Below are positions 45,868-54,538 of a stretch of 64,000 nucleotides of DNA, piece by piece; the stretch's first letter is position 1, and every line of letters starts with the position of its first letter. The position numbers and the translations under genes are program-made. The notes below the pieces were generated by a model. That model had not been told where the DNA came from and did not search any database. It saw only the letters and a list, made by a program, of their open reading frames with translations. The stretch lies in the NCBI RefSeq assembly GCF_024649945.1, contig NZ_JANKMS010000008.1, positions 248,001 to 312,000 of the forward strand. The letters run 5' to 3'. The DNA comes from Flavobacterium panacis (GTDB lineage Bacteria > Bacteroidota > Bacteroidia > Flavobacteriales > Flavobacteriaceae).

Positions 45868-46458
45868 TTAGGATTTACCATCTTCTCCCTTAAATTTATC
45901 CTTTGCCCAATTTTCCGGATTTGAAACAATATAATCAGAAATTCTTTGATAATCATTATTGCTTCTAATGATATTATCATAATATAATTTTTGCCATTGA
46001 TGTGGATATCCTAATCTATTGGCGTGTTTCGTTACTGCAGATTTATAGGCCCCAACAATAGACGAAATGGTGTTTTTTCCAATATTTTGAAATCGTTGCG
46101 ATCCTGGTTTTTCCGATAGAGGCAGGGCATGCCCTGTCTCTACAATATTCGCATCATCCACATCATTTATATTATTCATTTTTTTATCAATAATCAAAAT
46201 TCCGTGAATATGATTTGGCATCACCACAAAATCGCCCAATTCAACATTATTATGGTGAATGGGAATTTGATGCCATAATAAATCGGCAATAATGCCAACT
46301 TCTGATAAAATCATTTTATTATTCTGAATTTTTCCAAAATAATGTTTTCTATCTTGTGTACAAATTGTAATAAAATATGCTCCGTTCCAGCCATAATCCC
46401 ACCATTGCGCTCTTATTGAAGAAATACGGTATTTATTTTGAAACTTTCCTTGACTCAT
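45868..46458 (-). CDS. RAYT-type (REP-associated) Y1 tyrosine transposase
   Basis: Single-strand HUH/Y1 transposase of 196 residues in the REP-associated group, thought to move palindromic repeats. Visible: RRAQWWDYGWNGAYFITICT-like start (as RAQWWDYGWNGAYFITICTQ), the HUH motif in PNHIHGILI, and the C-terminal helix QKLYYDNIIRSNNDYQRIS with the catalytic Tyr. A near-perfect 26-bp palindrome lies inside the reading frame at 46117-46142. No partner accessory gene or flanking direct repeats were seen, so this is a resident gene rather than an insertion sequence. Confidence 0.92.
   Translation of the reverse strand: MSQGKFQNKYRISSIRAQWWDYGWNGAYFITICTQDRKHYFGKIQNNKMILSEVGIIADLLWHQIPIHHNNVELGDFVVMPNHIHGILIIDKKMNNINDVDDANIVETGHALPLSEKPGSQRFQNIGKNTISSIVGAYKSAVTKHANRLGYPHQWQKLYYDNIIRSNNDYQRISDYIVSNPENWAKDKFKGEDGKS
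46117..46142. repeat. 26-bp palindrome inside the RAYT gene
   Basis: TAGAGGCAGGGCA and TGCCCTGTCTCTA are reverse complements except one G-T position. It encodes the VETGHALPLSE segment, a linker between the catalytic parts. The GC-rich core AGGGCATGCCCT stands out in this AT-rich genome and resembles a REP element. Confidence 0.9.
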
Positions 46459-46517
46459 TTAATTTTCATTTACTAATTCACATGAATAAGTAACTGATTA
46501 ATCTTGGAAATATTATT

Positions 46518-48005
46518 TTATTTTGTAAGATTATCCGCAATATCTCTATCATTTGATAATCTCGGAATTTTATTCTGACCACCCAATTTTCCTTGCGATT
46601 TCATATAATCCTGGAATCCGTTTTTTGAAACTTTCGTGATTACGAGCTTTCTTAAAACATTTCCAGTAATTAAATCGTCGTAATAAATGTTTTGCTTTCG
46701 CATTGAATTATCAATCATTTCGGCAAAAACTTCCATGTTTTCGGGCTCTTGTTCAAATTCAACAAGCCATTCATGATATGGAAGCCCGCTTGACGGATTT
46801 ATCTGCGGTGCAACTGTAAATTCGTTAATCACAATATGGGTTGATGCAACGGCTTCTTTCATTGCGTTTTCAACTTCATTTGCTATTACATGTTCTCCAA
46901 AAGCTGAGATATAATGTTTAATACGTCCGGAAACTATCACACGATATGGCGCCAAAGAGGTAAACTGAACGGTATCTCCAATATTATAACGCCAAAGTCC
47001 TGCATTGGTCGAAATAATCAAAACATAGTTTACTCCTACCTCAACTTCGCCAATGGTATATACTTTTGGGTTTTCGTTAAAGAATTCATCGGTTTTTATA
47101 AATTCATAGAAAATACCTGAATTCAATAACAACAGCATTCCTTTTTCTTTCTGCGAATCCTGATAAGCAAAAAATCCTTCAGAAGCTGGAAACAATTCAA
47201 TACTGTCTACTTTTTTGCCAATCATCTGTTCGAATTTAGCACGATACGGTTCGTAATTAACTCCTCCGTAAATAAACAAATTAAAGTTTTTGAAGATTTC
47301 GCTAATCTTTTTTCCGCCACTTTTTTGCTGTAAACGCTCAAAATACATCTGAACCCAAGACGGAATCCCGGAAATAACAGACATATCTTCTTTTATCGTT
47401 TCATCGACAATGGTATCTACTTTGGTTTCCCAATCTTCAATACAATTGGTTTCCCAAGATGGCATTCTGTTTTTCTGAAGATATTTAGGAACAAAATGCG
47501 CTACAATTCCGGAAAGTCGGCCGAATTTAATTCCGTATTTTTCAGTCAGAATAGGACTTCCTTGTAAAAAGATCATTTTTCCGTCAACAAAATCTGCTTT
47601 TCCTGTTTCGTGAATATAATGTAGAATGGCGTTTCGAGCTGCTTCTATATGATAAGGCATCGATTCTTTCGTCAGCGGAATATATTTTGCCCCCGAAGTT
47701 GTTCCCGAAGTTTTAGCAAAATACAATGGTTTTCCTTTCCAAAGAATATCGGCTTCGCCTTTTACAACCTTTTCAACATACGATTTTAAATCTTCGTAAT
47801 CTCTTATAGGAACTTGTTTCTGAAAATCTTCAAAAGTTTTTATCTGACCGAAATGGTGATCTTTTCCAAATTCAGTGTTTTGTGCCTCGTTTATTAGACT
47901 TTTAAATACCTTTTGCTGAATTTCGACTGGTTTTTCAGCCCATCTAAGGGTTTGTTTATATATTTTTCTGGCAAATAGTTTTGCCGCAATTGACTTAATT
48001 GACAT
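46518..48005 (-). CDS. GH3-family acyl-acid-amido synthetase-like protein
   Basis: Adenylate-forming protein of 495 residues in the GH3 group (plant auxin-amido synthetases and bacterial relatives). The ATP/AMP motif TSGTTSGAKYIPLT lies near residue 98, followed by YGGVNYEPY and YNIGDTVQFT. Bacterial members are common in Bacteroidetes but their substrates are unknown. It starts 11 bp after the small membrane-protein gene and runs into a 59-bp gap before the RAYT gene. Confidence 0.88.
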   Translation of the reverse strand: MSIKSIAAKLFARKIYKQTLRWAEKPVEIQQKVFKSLINEAQNTEFGKDHHFGQIKTFEDFQKQVPIRDYEDLKSYVEKVVKGEADILWKGKPLYFAKTSGTTSGAKYIPLTKESMPYHIEAARNAILHYIHETGKADFVDGKMIFLQGSPILTEKYGIKFGRLSGIVAHFVPKYLQKNRMPSWETNCIEDWETKVDTIVDETIKEDMSVISGIPSWVQMYFERLQQKSGGKKISEIFKNFNLFIYGGVNYEPYRAKFEQMIGKKVDSIELFPASEGFFAYQDSQKEKGMLLLLNSGIFYEFIKTDEFFNENPKVYTIGEVEVGVNYVLIISTNAGLWRYNIGDTVQFTSLAPYRVIVSGRIKHYISAFGEHVIANEVENAMKEAVASTHIVINEFTVAPQINPSSGLPYHEWLVEFEQEPENMEVFAEMIDNSMRKQNIYYDDLITGNVLRKLVITKVSKNGFQDYMKSQGKLGGQNKIPRLSNDRDIADNLTK

Positions 48006-48016
48006 TTTCAGTGGTA

Positions 48017-48523
48017 TTATTTTTTGTCACTTTTCTTTTTGTCTTGAGCTTTTGTCTGCAGTTCCTTTTCGGTTTTGGACACATCTTCTCTTAATTTTAT
48101 TTCAGCTTCAGAAGCTTTCATATTTAAGTCTGACGGATTTTCGACTGTTTCTGCTAAAATAGAATCTTTATTAAATTTTGAATATTCAACTTCTCCCTTC
48201 AAAACTTTTTGGATTCCTTTAATATAGGCTTCGTTTTGTCTTAAAGCCGTTTCTAAAGAATCTGATTTTATTGCCAGTTTGGTTGCATTTCTTTTTAACT
48301 CTGTTGAAGAATATCCCGGAATAAATTCGCGAAGCGGTGTAAAAGCAATTATGAAAGTAGTAACCAAAATTAAAAATATTCCGCCTAAAGTAAACGTTAC
48401 GAAGACGTTCATTAAAGTAAGTCTAAAAGAAAAAATTTCTTCAAAAGTATCTTCATTTAAAATTATCAGACGGTTTTTTATGAATAATTTTTTCCTTAAA
48501 TTCTTTTTCTTTTTTTTACTCAT
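48017..48523 (-). CDS. Single-TM coiled-coil envelope protein
   Basis: A 168-residue protein: very basic N-terminus, one membrane helix (about 38-62) and a periplasmic coiled coil ending in a Lys-rich tail. The N-terminal part (RLIILNEDTFEEIFSFRLTL) resembles the start of larger Bacteroidetes M23 peptidases, but no M23 domain follows, so it is either a natural short form or a truncated relative. It lies 11 bp before the GH3-family gene. An exact -7 box (TATATTTG, minus strand) is at 48542-48549. Confidence 0.6.
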   Translation of the reverse strand: MSKKKKKNLRKKLFIKNRLIILNEDTFEEIFSFRLTLMNVFVTFTLGGIFLILVTTFIIAFTPLREFIPGYSSTELKRNATKLAIKSDSLETALRQNEAYIKGIQKVLKGEVEYSKFNKDSILAETVENPSDLNMKASEAEIKLREDVSKTEKELQTKAQDKKKSDKK

Positions 48524-48541
48524 TTTACTTCTTTATGCTAG

Positions 48542-48549
48542 CAAATATA
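48542..48549 (-). promoter_or_regulatory. -7 box for the small membrane protein / GH3-family operon
   Basis: Reads TATATTTG on the minus strand, exact TAnnTTTG, 18 bp upstream of the ATG at 48523. It diverges from the tatA promoter. Confidence 0.5.
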
Positions 48550-48680
48550 GTAATTAATCATCACGATAATGATCCGAAAATTTCTATGAAGTGCTATAAT
48601 TTACTATTTTATAAAATATTTAACGCAGTCTTCTACAAATATTTTAAACTAAAAATACTTTTATTTCGTATATTTCTATA

Positions 48681-48688
48681 TACCTTTG
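48681..48688 (+). promoter_or_regulatory. -7 box for tatA
   Basis: TACCTTTG, exact TAnnTTTG and identical to the atp operon box, 47 bp before the tatA ATG. The -33 region is T-rich without a clean TTG. Confidence 0.6.
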
Positions 48689-48735
48689 CGGAATAATTAA
48701 GAAAACAATTTGCTTCGGCATTAAATATAATAGTC

Positions 48736-48915
48736 ATGGGAAGATTAGGTCTTACAGAAATCCTTGTTATAGTAGGTATTGTGATTTTACTTTTTGGAGG
48801 TAAAAAAATTCCAGAATTAATGAAAGGTTTAGGAAGCGGAATTAAGGAATTTAAAAACGCTGCTAAAGACGATCAACCTGCTGCTTCTAAAAAACAAGAA
48901 GAAGAAACTAAATAA
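48736..48915 (+). CDS. tatA: Twin-arginine translocase subunit TatA/TatE
   Basis: Pore-forming subunit of the twin-arginine pathway, which exports folded proteins. The 59-residue protein has the short N-terminal membrane helix LTEILVIVGIVILLF, the Phe-Gly hinge, the amphipathic helix GKKIPELMKGLGSGIKEFKN and an acidic/Lys-rich tail, all as expected. tatC is not in the window. A strong promoter box and a terminator frame the gene, so it is a single-gene unit. Confidence 0.95.
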   Translation: MGRLGLTEILVIVGIVILLFGGKKIPELMKGLGSGIKEFKNAAKDDQPAASKKQEEETK

Positions 48916-48935
48916 GAAATTCGAAAAACTTATTA

Positions 48936-48974
48936 AATCCCAAATTACAAATTGTAGTTTGGGATTTTTTTTAT
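48936..48974 (+). terminator. Intrinsic terminator after tatA
   Basis: AAATCCCAAATTACA and TGTAGTTTGGGATTT pair with one mismatch around a short loop, followed by a T-tract, 21 bp after the tatA stop. Confidence 0.88.
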
Positions 48975-49014
48975 ATGTAAAAAATCTTACTTTTAGAGTC
49001 CCAAATTTTTACAT

Positions 49015-50412
49015 ATGAAAAACTTACTTTTCGTGATGGCTTTTCTGCTTGCAGCTGAAAGTCAATCACAAACACAGCCTTTTCCCGCCAACAAGGTTTA
49101 CGGAAATGGACTTTTAGCAACCCCCAGAAGCAGTCAGGATGCGCAAAACAATTACAATACTTGGAAAGCCAATTTTGTAGAAACCTGCTCTAACGGAAGA
49201 TATCGCGTAAAATTCGATAATTCTTCAGAAACAGTCTCAGAAGGAATTGCTTATGGAATGTTACTATCTGCTTACATGGCAGACAAAACGCTTTTTGATG
49301 GTTTTTGGCTCTATTACAAAGACAATGTAAACAGCAACAAAGTAATGAACTGGAAAATCGGCGGTTGTTCTGGAACTATTGGTTACAACGGAGCAACCGA
49401 TGCAGAACTCGACGCTGCTTTTGCTCTTATTGTTGCCGATTATCAATGGTCAAGTTCAGGAAGTATCAATTACAAAAACGATGCAACTGCTCTGATTACT
49501 ACCATTAAAAATTATGAAGTTGAAGCCAATACTTACGTTTTAAAACCTGGAGATCAATTCGGCGGAAGCCAGATAACAAATCCCTCTTATTTCTCTCCTG
49601 CTTATTACCGCGCTTTTGGAGCTTTTACCAACGATACTGCATTCTGGAATCAGGTTGCAGCTAAAGCTTACACCGTTATCAACAACAATTTAACACAAAA
49701 TAATGCTGTTGGAGGATTGGTTTCGGATTGGTGCGAAGCTTCTGGAGCTTATTCTTCTCAAGCTGGAGGTTATGCTAATGCCGGAAAAATGTATACTTAT
49801 GACGCGGCCAGAACTCCCTGGAGAATCGCTGTTGATTATTTATGGTACGGAAATGCTGATGCCAAAACATACTGCAAAAAATCATCTGATTTTGTTCGTG
49901 TAAATCTTGGTGGAACTGCCAATATCAAAGACGGTTATAACCAAAATGGAACTGTAAGCGGACAGTGGCATAATGCTACGTTTGTTGGTGCGTTTGCCTG
50001 CGCCGCGATGGCAGGCGAAAATCAGAAGCATTTAGATGATTCTTACACGGATTTAAAAAATGTCAATGAACCCAACAACTATTTCCATCAAACATTAAAA
50101 ACCTTATACTCCTTTTTATTAACTGGTAATTTTTATCTGCCTCCAACTGCTACACTCTCCAATGAAAATTTTGATATTGAAAAATCTACTGTTACGCTTT
50201 TCCCAAATCCGAGCGCTGATCGAATCACGATTAAAGCGCCTCAGCAATCAACTATTTCAGTAATTTCTCCTTTGGGAAGTGTCATTCATCAACAAAAAAC
50301 AATTTCTGAAAATACTGAGATAAATCTGGCCAATCAAGCTTCTGGCGTTTATTTCGTAAAAATATCCAATGATGAATTCAAAAGCATTACCAAAAAAGTG
50401 ATTTTGAAATAA
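49015..50412 (+). CDS. Secreted glycosyl hydrolase family 8 enzyme with type IX sorting domain
   Basis: Inverting beta-1,4-glycosidase of 465 residues; GH8 covers cellulases, xylanases, chitosanases and lichenases. A signal peptide (residues 1-19, ending SQS-Q) is followed by the (alpha/alpha)6 barrel with the general acid in SEGIAYGMLLSAY and the base segment GATDAELDAAFALI. The C-terminal 75 residues are a type A sorting domain: FPNPSADRITI, GSVIHQQK, and SGVYFVKI ending in KKVILK. It is therefore expected to cross the outer membrane by the type IX system that includes PorW/SprE. The substrate is not readable; no polysaccharide utilisation locus is adjacent. Confidence 0.93.
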   Translation: MKNLLFVMAFLLAAESQSQTQPFPANKVYGNGLLATPRSSQDAQNNYNTWKANFVETCSNGRYRVKFDNSSETVSEGIAYGMLLSAYMADKTLFDGFWLYYKDNVNSNKVMNWKIGGCSGTIGYNGATDAELDAAFALIVADYQWSSSGSINYKNDATALITTIKNYEVEANTYVLKPGDQFGGSQITNPSYFSPAYYRAFGAFTNDTAFWNQVAAKAYTVINNNLTQNNAVGGLVSDWCEASGAYSSQAGGYANAGKMYTYDAARTPWRIAVDYLWYGNADAKTYCKKSSDFVRVNLGGTANIKDGYNQNGTVSGQWHNATFVGAFACAAMAGENQKHLDDSYTDLKNVNEPNNYFHQTLKTLYSFLLTGNFYLPPTATLSNENFDIEKSTVTLFPNPSADRITIKAPQQSTISVISPLGSVIHQQKTISENTEINLANQASGVYFVKISNDEFKSITKKVILK

Positions 50413-50421
50413 TATTAAAAT

Positions 50422-50463
50422 AGAAAACTCCCAAACTACAAAAAGTAATTTGGGAGTTTTTTT
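50422..50463. terminator. Intrinsic terminator between the GH8 gene and tex
   Basis: AAAACTCCCAAA and TTTGGGAGTTTT form a 12-bp stem with a T-tract on the plus strand; it serves the GH8 gene and possibly the converging tex transcript. Confidence 0.9.
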
Positions 50464-50492
50464 ATCTAATAATCTAACTATTTTGGAATTTT

Positions 50493-52616
50493 CTACAAAA
50501 CCATCGTTAATTGAATTCTCTTTCTATCCTCATCAACCTCTGTCACTTTTACATCAACATGCTGATGCAATTTAACAACTTCGTTTACGTCGCTCACAAA
50601 ACCAGCTTTTAACTGCGAAATATGAACCAATCCGCTTTCTTTGATTCCGATATCAACAAAACAACCAAAGTTGGTGATGTTATTAACAATTCCTGGTAAT
50701 ATCATTCCAGTTTTCAAATCTTTGATTGATTTTACGTTCGCATCAAATTCAAATACTTTCGCAGACTTTCTTGGATCTAATCCAGGTTTTTCAAGCTCTT
50801 TTATGATGTCTTTTAACGTAAGTAAACCAATTTCGGGTGTAATATAGTTTTCGGCCTTTATAAGCGCTGTTTTCTCTTTGTTTGCAATTAATTCGTTTAC
50901 CGAAATTTTCAAATCTTTTGCCATCTTCTCCACAACTGGATAAGCCTCTGGATGCACTGCCGAATTATCCAGCGGATTTTTAGCATTGGTAATTCTAATA
51001 AATGCCGCTCCTTGTTGATAAGCCTTATCTCCCAAACGAGGCACTTTTTTCAATTGCTTTCTATCTTCAAAAGGTCCGTTTTCAGAACGATATTGTACAA
51101 TGTTTTCTGCCAACTTCTCCCCGATTCCACTCACATAACTTAATAAATGTTTACTCGCCGTATTGATGTTAATCCCAACCGAGTTTACACAACGAATAAC
51201 CGTACTATCTAATTCCTCTTTTAATTTTGTCTGGTCCACATCATGTTGATACTGTCCTACTCCAATCGCTTTCGGATCGATTTTTACCAATTCGGCCAAA
51301 GGATCTGAAAGTCGTCTTCCGATAGAAACCGAACCACGAACTGTTACATCATAATTAGGAAACTCTTCTCTAGCAATTTTTGAAGCTGAATATACTGAAG
51401 CTCCAGCCTCAGAAACAATAAAAACCTGAACTGGTTTGTCAAACGCAATTTTTTTGATGAAAAATTCAGTTTCACGCGAAGCCGTTCCATTTCCGATAGA
51501 AATCGCATCAATTTGATACGCATTTACCATCGAACGTATTTTCTTGATAGCCATAGTTTCCTCGTTTTGAGGTGCGTGAGGATAAATCGTTTCGTTGTAT
51601 AATAAATCACCTTTTTCGTCCAAACAAACTACTTTACAACCGCTTCTAAATCCTGGATCGATTGCTAAAATACGTTTTTCTCCCAACGGCGGAGCTAATA
51701 ATAACTGACCTAAATTGTTAGCAAAAACCTGAATCGAATTGGCATCTGCTTTTGCTTTTGCCTCTTGCAACGTTTCGTTTCCAATTGCTGGATTCAATAA
51801 ACGTTTGTAACTGTCTTCAATAGCTAATTGCAAATGCGCTGTTGAATTATTTTGCTTTTTAATGATGATTTCGTCAATTACATCGTAGGCATCGTCGATA
51901 TCAACATCGATTTTCATTTTTATAAAACCTTCATTTTCTGCACGAAGCATCGCTAATAAACGGTGAGCAGGCGCTTTTGTCAACGGTTCTTCCCAATCAA
52001 AATACTGATCGAATTTTTTTGCTCCTTCTTCTTCCGCTTTCTTTTTAACGACTTTTGTCGCAATAGTTGCTTTTCGTTGAAACAATCTACGAAGCTGTTT
52101 ACGAACATAAATATTTTCGTTGATCCATTCGGCCACGATATCTCTTGCACCTTGAATGGCTGCTTCTTCGTTGATAACATTTTCATTAATATATTGTGTC
52201 GAAATGAAATCAATATCAGCATCACTTTCAGAGATAATTAGTTTTGCCAAAGGTTCAAGACCAAATTCACGCGCTACATCGGCTTTTGTTTTTTTCTTCT
52301 TTTTGTATGGAAGATAAAAATCTTCGATTTCTTGTAAATCAAAACTATCTTCAATCTTTTTCTTCAATTCTGGCGTAAGCGCTTTTTGCTCTTCAATTGA
52401 TTTTAAAACGGACTCTTTACGTTTTATCAACGTATCATAATCTTTTTGAAGTTTTGCAATCTGCTCAATAACAGTTTCATCCAGATTTCCGGTTGCGTCT
52501 TTTCGATATCTCGAAATAAACGGAATCGTACAATCTTCATCTAATAATTTTACTGTGTTTTGAATACTTACTGCCGGTGCCTGAACAGACTTGGCAATGA
52601 ATTGAATATTAGTCAT
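50493..52616 (-). CDS. tex: Tex-family transcription accessory protein
   Basis: RNA-binding protein of the Tex family, linked elsewhere to transcription fidelity and stress. The 707-residue protein has the helical N-terminus, a YqgF-like RNase H fold (ILAIDPGFRSGCKVVCLD), a helix-hairpin-helix region (NINTASKHLLSYVSGIGEKL) and a C-terminal S1 domain (GMILPGIVNNITNFGCFVDI). Its start overlaps the end of the upstream DUF3857 gene by 1 bp, so it is the last gene of a three-gene operon. Confidence 0.95.
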   Translation of the reverse strand: MTNIQFIAKSVQAPAVSIQNTVKLLDEDCTIPFISRYRKDATGNLDETVIEQIAKLQKDYDTLIKRKESVLKSIEEQKALTPELKKKIEDSFDLQEIEDFYLPYKKKKKTKADVAREFGLEPLAKLIISESDADIDFISTQYINENVINEEAAIQGARDIVAEWINENIYVRKQLRRLFQRKATIATKVVKKKAEEEGAKKFDQYFDWEEPLTKAPAHRLLAMLRAENEGFIKMKIDVDIDDAYDVIDEIIIKKQNNSTAHLQLAIEDSYKRLLNPAIGNETLQEAKAKADANSIQVFANNLGQLLLAPPLGEKRILAIDPGFRSGCKVVCLDEKGDLLYNETIYPHAPQNEETMAIKKIRSMVNAYQIDAISIGNGTASRETEFFIKKIAFDKPVQVFIVSEAGASVYSASKIAREEFPNYDVTVRGSVSIGRRLSDPLAELVKIDPKAIGVGQYQHDVDQTKLKEELDSTVIRCVNSVGININTASKHLLSYVSGIGEKLAENIVQYRSENGPFEDRKQLKKVPRLGDKAYQQGAAFIRITNAKNPLDNSAVHPEAYPVVEKMAKDLKISVNELIANKEKTALIKAENYITPEIGLLTLKDIIKELEKPGLDPRKSAKVFEFDANVKSIKDLKTGMILPGIVNNITNFGCFVDIGIKESGLVHISQLKAGFVSDVNEVVKLHQHVDVKVTEVDEDRKRIQLTMVL

Positions 52617-54538
52617 TATTTTTTCTTTATGGGCTTTAACACGATACTTGCTTTACTAAAATCAGCCGAAGCGTTATAAACTTTTCTATATTCTTGATAA
52701 ATATCTTTAGGATAATTTATTGATTTGTATTTTTCATCAACGGTAACAATTATTTGATTTCCAACAACTTTTACAGTCGATTTAAATGAACTTTTTTTAT
52801 TTTCATCATACTTCATTTCTTTATCTATCACTAAATCATTGTAATGATCTACCTGATATCCTTTTGGAATATTAAAAACAATCGTATGATGATATTCTTT
52901 TGCACACTTCAAATCAATATCCGTTTTTCTTGTATTTTCCTGATATAAATTTGACTGGTTTCCGATCACTTTTCCTAAATTAACCATCAATAAATTTCCA
53001 GCTTTTTCGGTAAACGATTCTACTGATTCCAGTTTTGAATTTATAATAAACGGTGCATTTGTATAATTATTTTTAAATTCTAAATTTTCGACTGTATGCT
53101 CTAACAGCTTAACATCAACATCTTCTATTGACACTTCTTTTACAAAATCTGTCAAATCCTTTTTTTCTTCGTTATTAGATAAATCTTTATACGAATAACG
53201 TAGAATTTGTCCTGTGAAACCTGTATTTGATATTTTTTTGTCGATTGTAACCTTTGTTAAATCAGCTGACAGGTTTACTGTAGATTCCGAATCTGTTTTT
53301 GTAAAATCTGATGCAATAATAGGAATAAAAACAGTGGTATTTTGCTTTTTCTTTACATCATATCCTTTTGCTTTTGTATCCTGATATTCATTACCTAAAT
53401 TACCATAAGGAAGATATCCTGCATTAGGAGAAATAAATTTATTGGTTTCTCTAATGTAAAAATTAAACTCTGTAAACTCAAAAAATGTCATCATTTCGTC
53501 ATCTAGTTCGCCTATGAAACGATCTTCATTTGCAATGATTTCATACGGAATTTTCAACGCATCCAATGATAATTTATAGATACAAATAAAATCTTTGTGA
53601 CTCAGTTTTCCGGTTCCATCAACAATTTTTACATCATTATAAATAGATTCTCCTTCAGAGTAAGATTCAAAATGTGTTTTGATGTATTCGTCTAAAATTG
53701 TTAATTGCTCATCTGTACTTTTATCTTTTAGATTTAATTTTTGAAGTAATTTTTTAACATCACCTCCAGAAAAAGCGTAAGGTTTAAATTGTTTTACGTA
53801 TTCTTTGTAAAATGGTTCCCATTGTTTGGCTCTCATTCCTTGAGATGTTGAACTAATTAAATAGAAAACCTTAACAAGATTCTTAAATTTCTTTGAACTT
53901 CGCTCGTTTAAAATTGGCTGAATATTATCTGCTGTATAAAATATCTTATTTTTAATATGATTATCTGTAAATTCAGGTGAAGCGAATAATTTTGAAGCCG
54001 CAGATCCTGAATCTGTTAACGTAAATTCTGCATGAAGTACCGGTGCTTCTTTTTGAAAAATTTCAATTCCATTTGAGGTCGGATTTTCTTTTACAATAAA
54101 ATAGTATTCTAAAATATCGCCCTTCTCTACTCCATCAAAAACTATCGATTTAACGTTTTTAACATCCGAATTTACAATCTGGCTTTCTGATAAAACTTTT
54201 ACATCGCCATTTGGTTTAATAACTCTTGCGTGAAAATCCTTTGTATCACGAATTGTATTATTATCGTCTGCAGTAACTTTATTGTACTTGTTGATTTCTG
54301 AAGCTTCATTGATTTTAACTGCAAAATGCTCCATTTTAAATTTTGCAAATCCGTAAGTATTCGTATTGATTCTGGTATGAACCCATCTTTTATCAAACAA
54401 AACAACGGCAGGCATTTTTTTATATTCTTCGGGAATTGCTTTAAAAGACGGAACAGCATCCCAGGTATAACTTTTTATTTCTTGTGCTTGTGTTTTTAAA
54501 AAAGAAAAAAACACTAAAATCAGGGCAAATTTTTTCAT
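52616..54538 (-). CDS. DUF3857/transglutaminase-fold protein lacking catalytic residues
   Basis: Secreted protein of 640 residues, signal peptide to about residue 18 (LKTQA-Q), DUF3857 domain then a transglutaminase-like domain. At the position where its upstream paralog has YGDCKD, this protein has LSHKDF, so the nucleophile Cys is missing; the expected His region is also replaced by TEFNFYI. It is probably a non-enzymatic paralog. It overlaps its paralog and tex by 1 bp at each end (ATGA/TAATG-type junctions). Function unknown; such pairs are frequent in Bacteroidetes. Confidence 0.85.
   Translation of the reverse strand: MKKFALILVFFSFLKTQAQEIKSYTWDAVPSFKAIPEEYKKMPAVVLFDKRWVHTRINTNTYGFAKFKMEHFAVKINEASEINKYNKVTADDNNTIRDTKDFHARVIKPNGDVKVLSESQIVNSDVKNVKSIVFDGVEKGDILEYYFIVKENPTSNGIEIFQKEAPVLHAEFTLTDSGSAASKLFASPEFTDNHIKNKIFYTADNIQPILNERSSKKFKNLVKVFYLISSTSQGMRAKQWEPFYKEYVKQFKPYAFSGGDVKKLLQKLNLKDKSTDEQLTILDEYIKTHFESYSEGESIYNDVKIVDGTGKLSHKDFICIYKLSLDALKIPYEIIANEDRFIGELDDEMMTFFEFTEFNFYIRETNKFISPNAGYLPYGNLGNEYQDTKAKGYDVKKKQNTTVFIPIIASDFTKTDSESTVNLSADLTKVTIDKKISNTGFTGQILRYSYKDLSNNEEKKDLTDFVKEVSIEDVDVKLLEHTVENLEFKNNYTNAPFIINSKLESVESFTEKAGNLLMVNLGKVIGNQSNLYQENTRKTDIDLKCAKEYHHTIVFNIPKGYQVDHYNDLVIDKEMKYDENKKSSFKSTVKVVGNQIIVTVDEKYKSINYPKDIYQEYRKVYNASADFSKASIVLKPIKKK

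Noticed and set aside
45868..46458. Complete insertion sequence around the Y1 transposase
   Set aside because: No flanking direct repeats or IS200/IS605 end hairpins were found next to the gene; it fits a resident RAYT.
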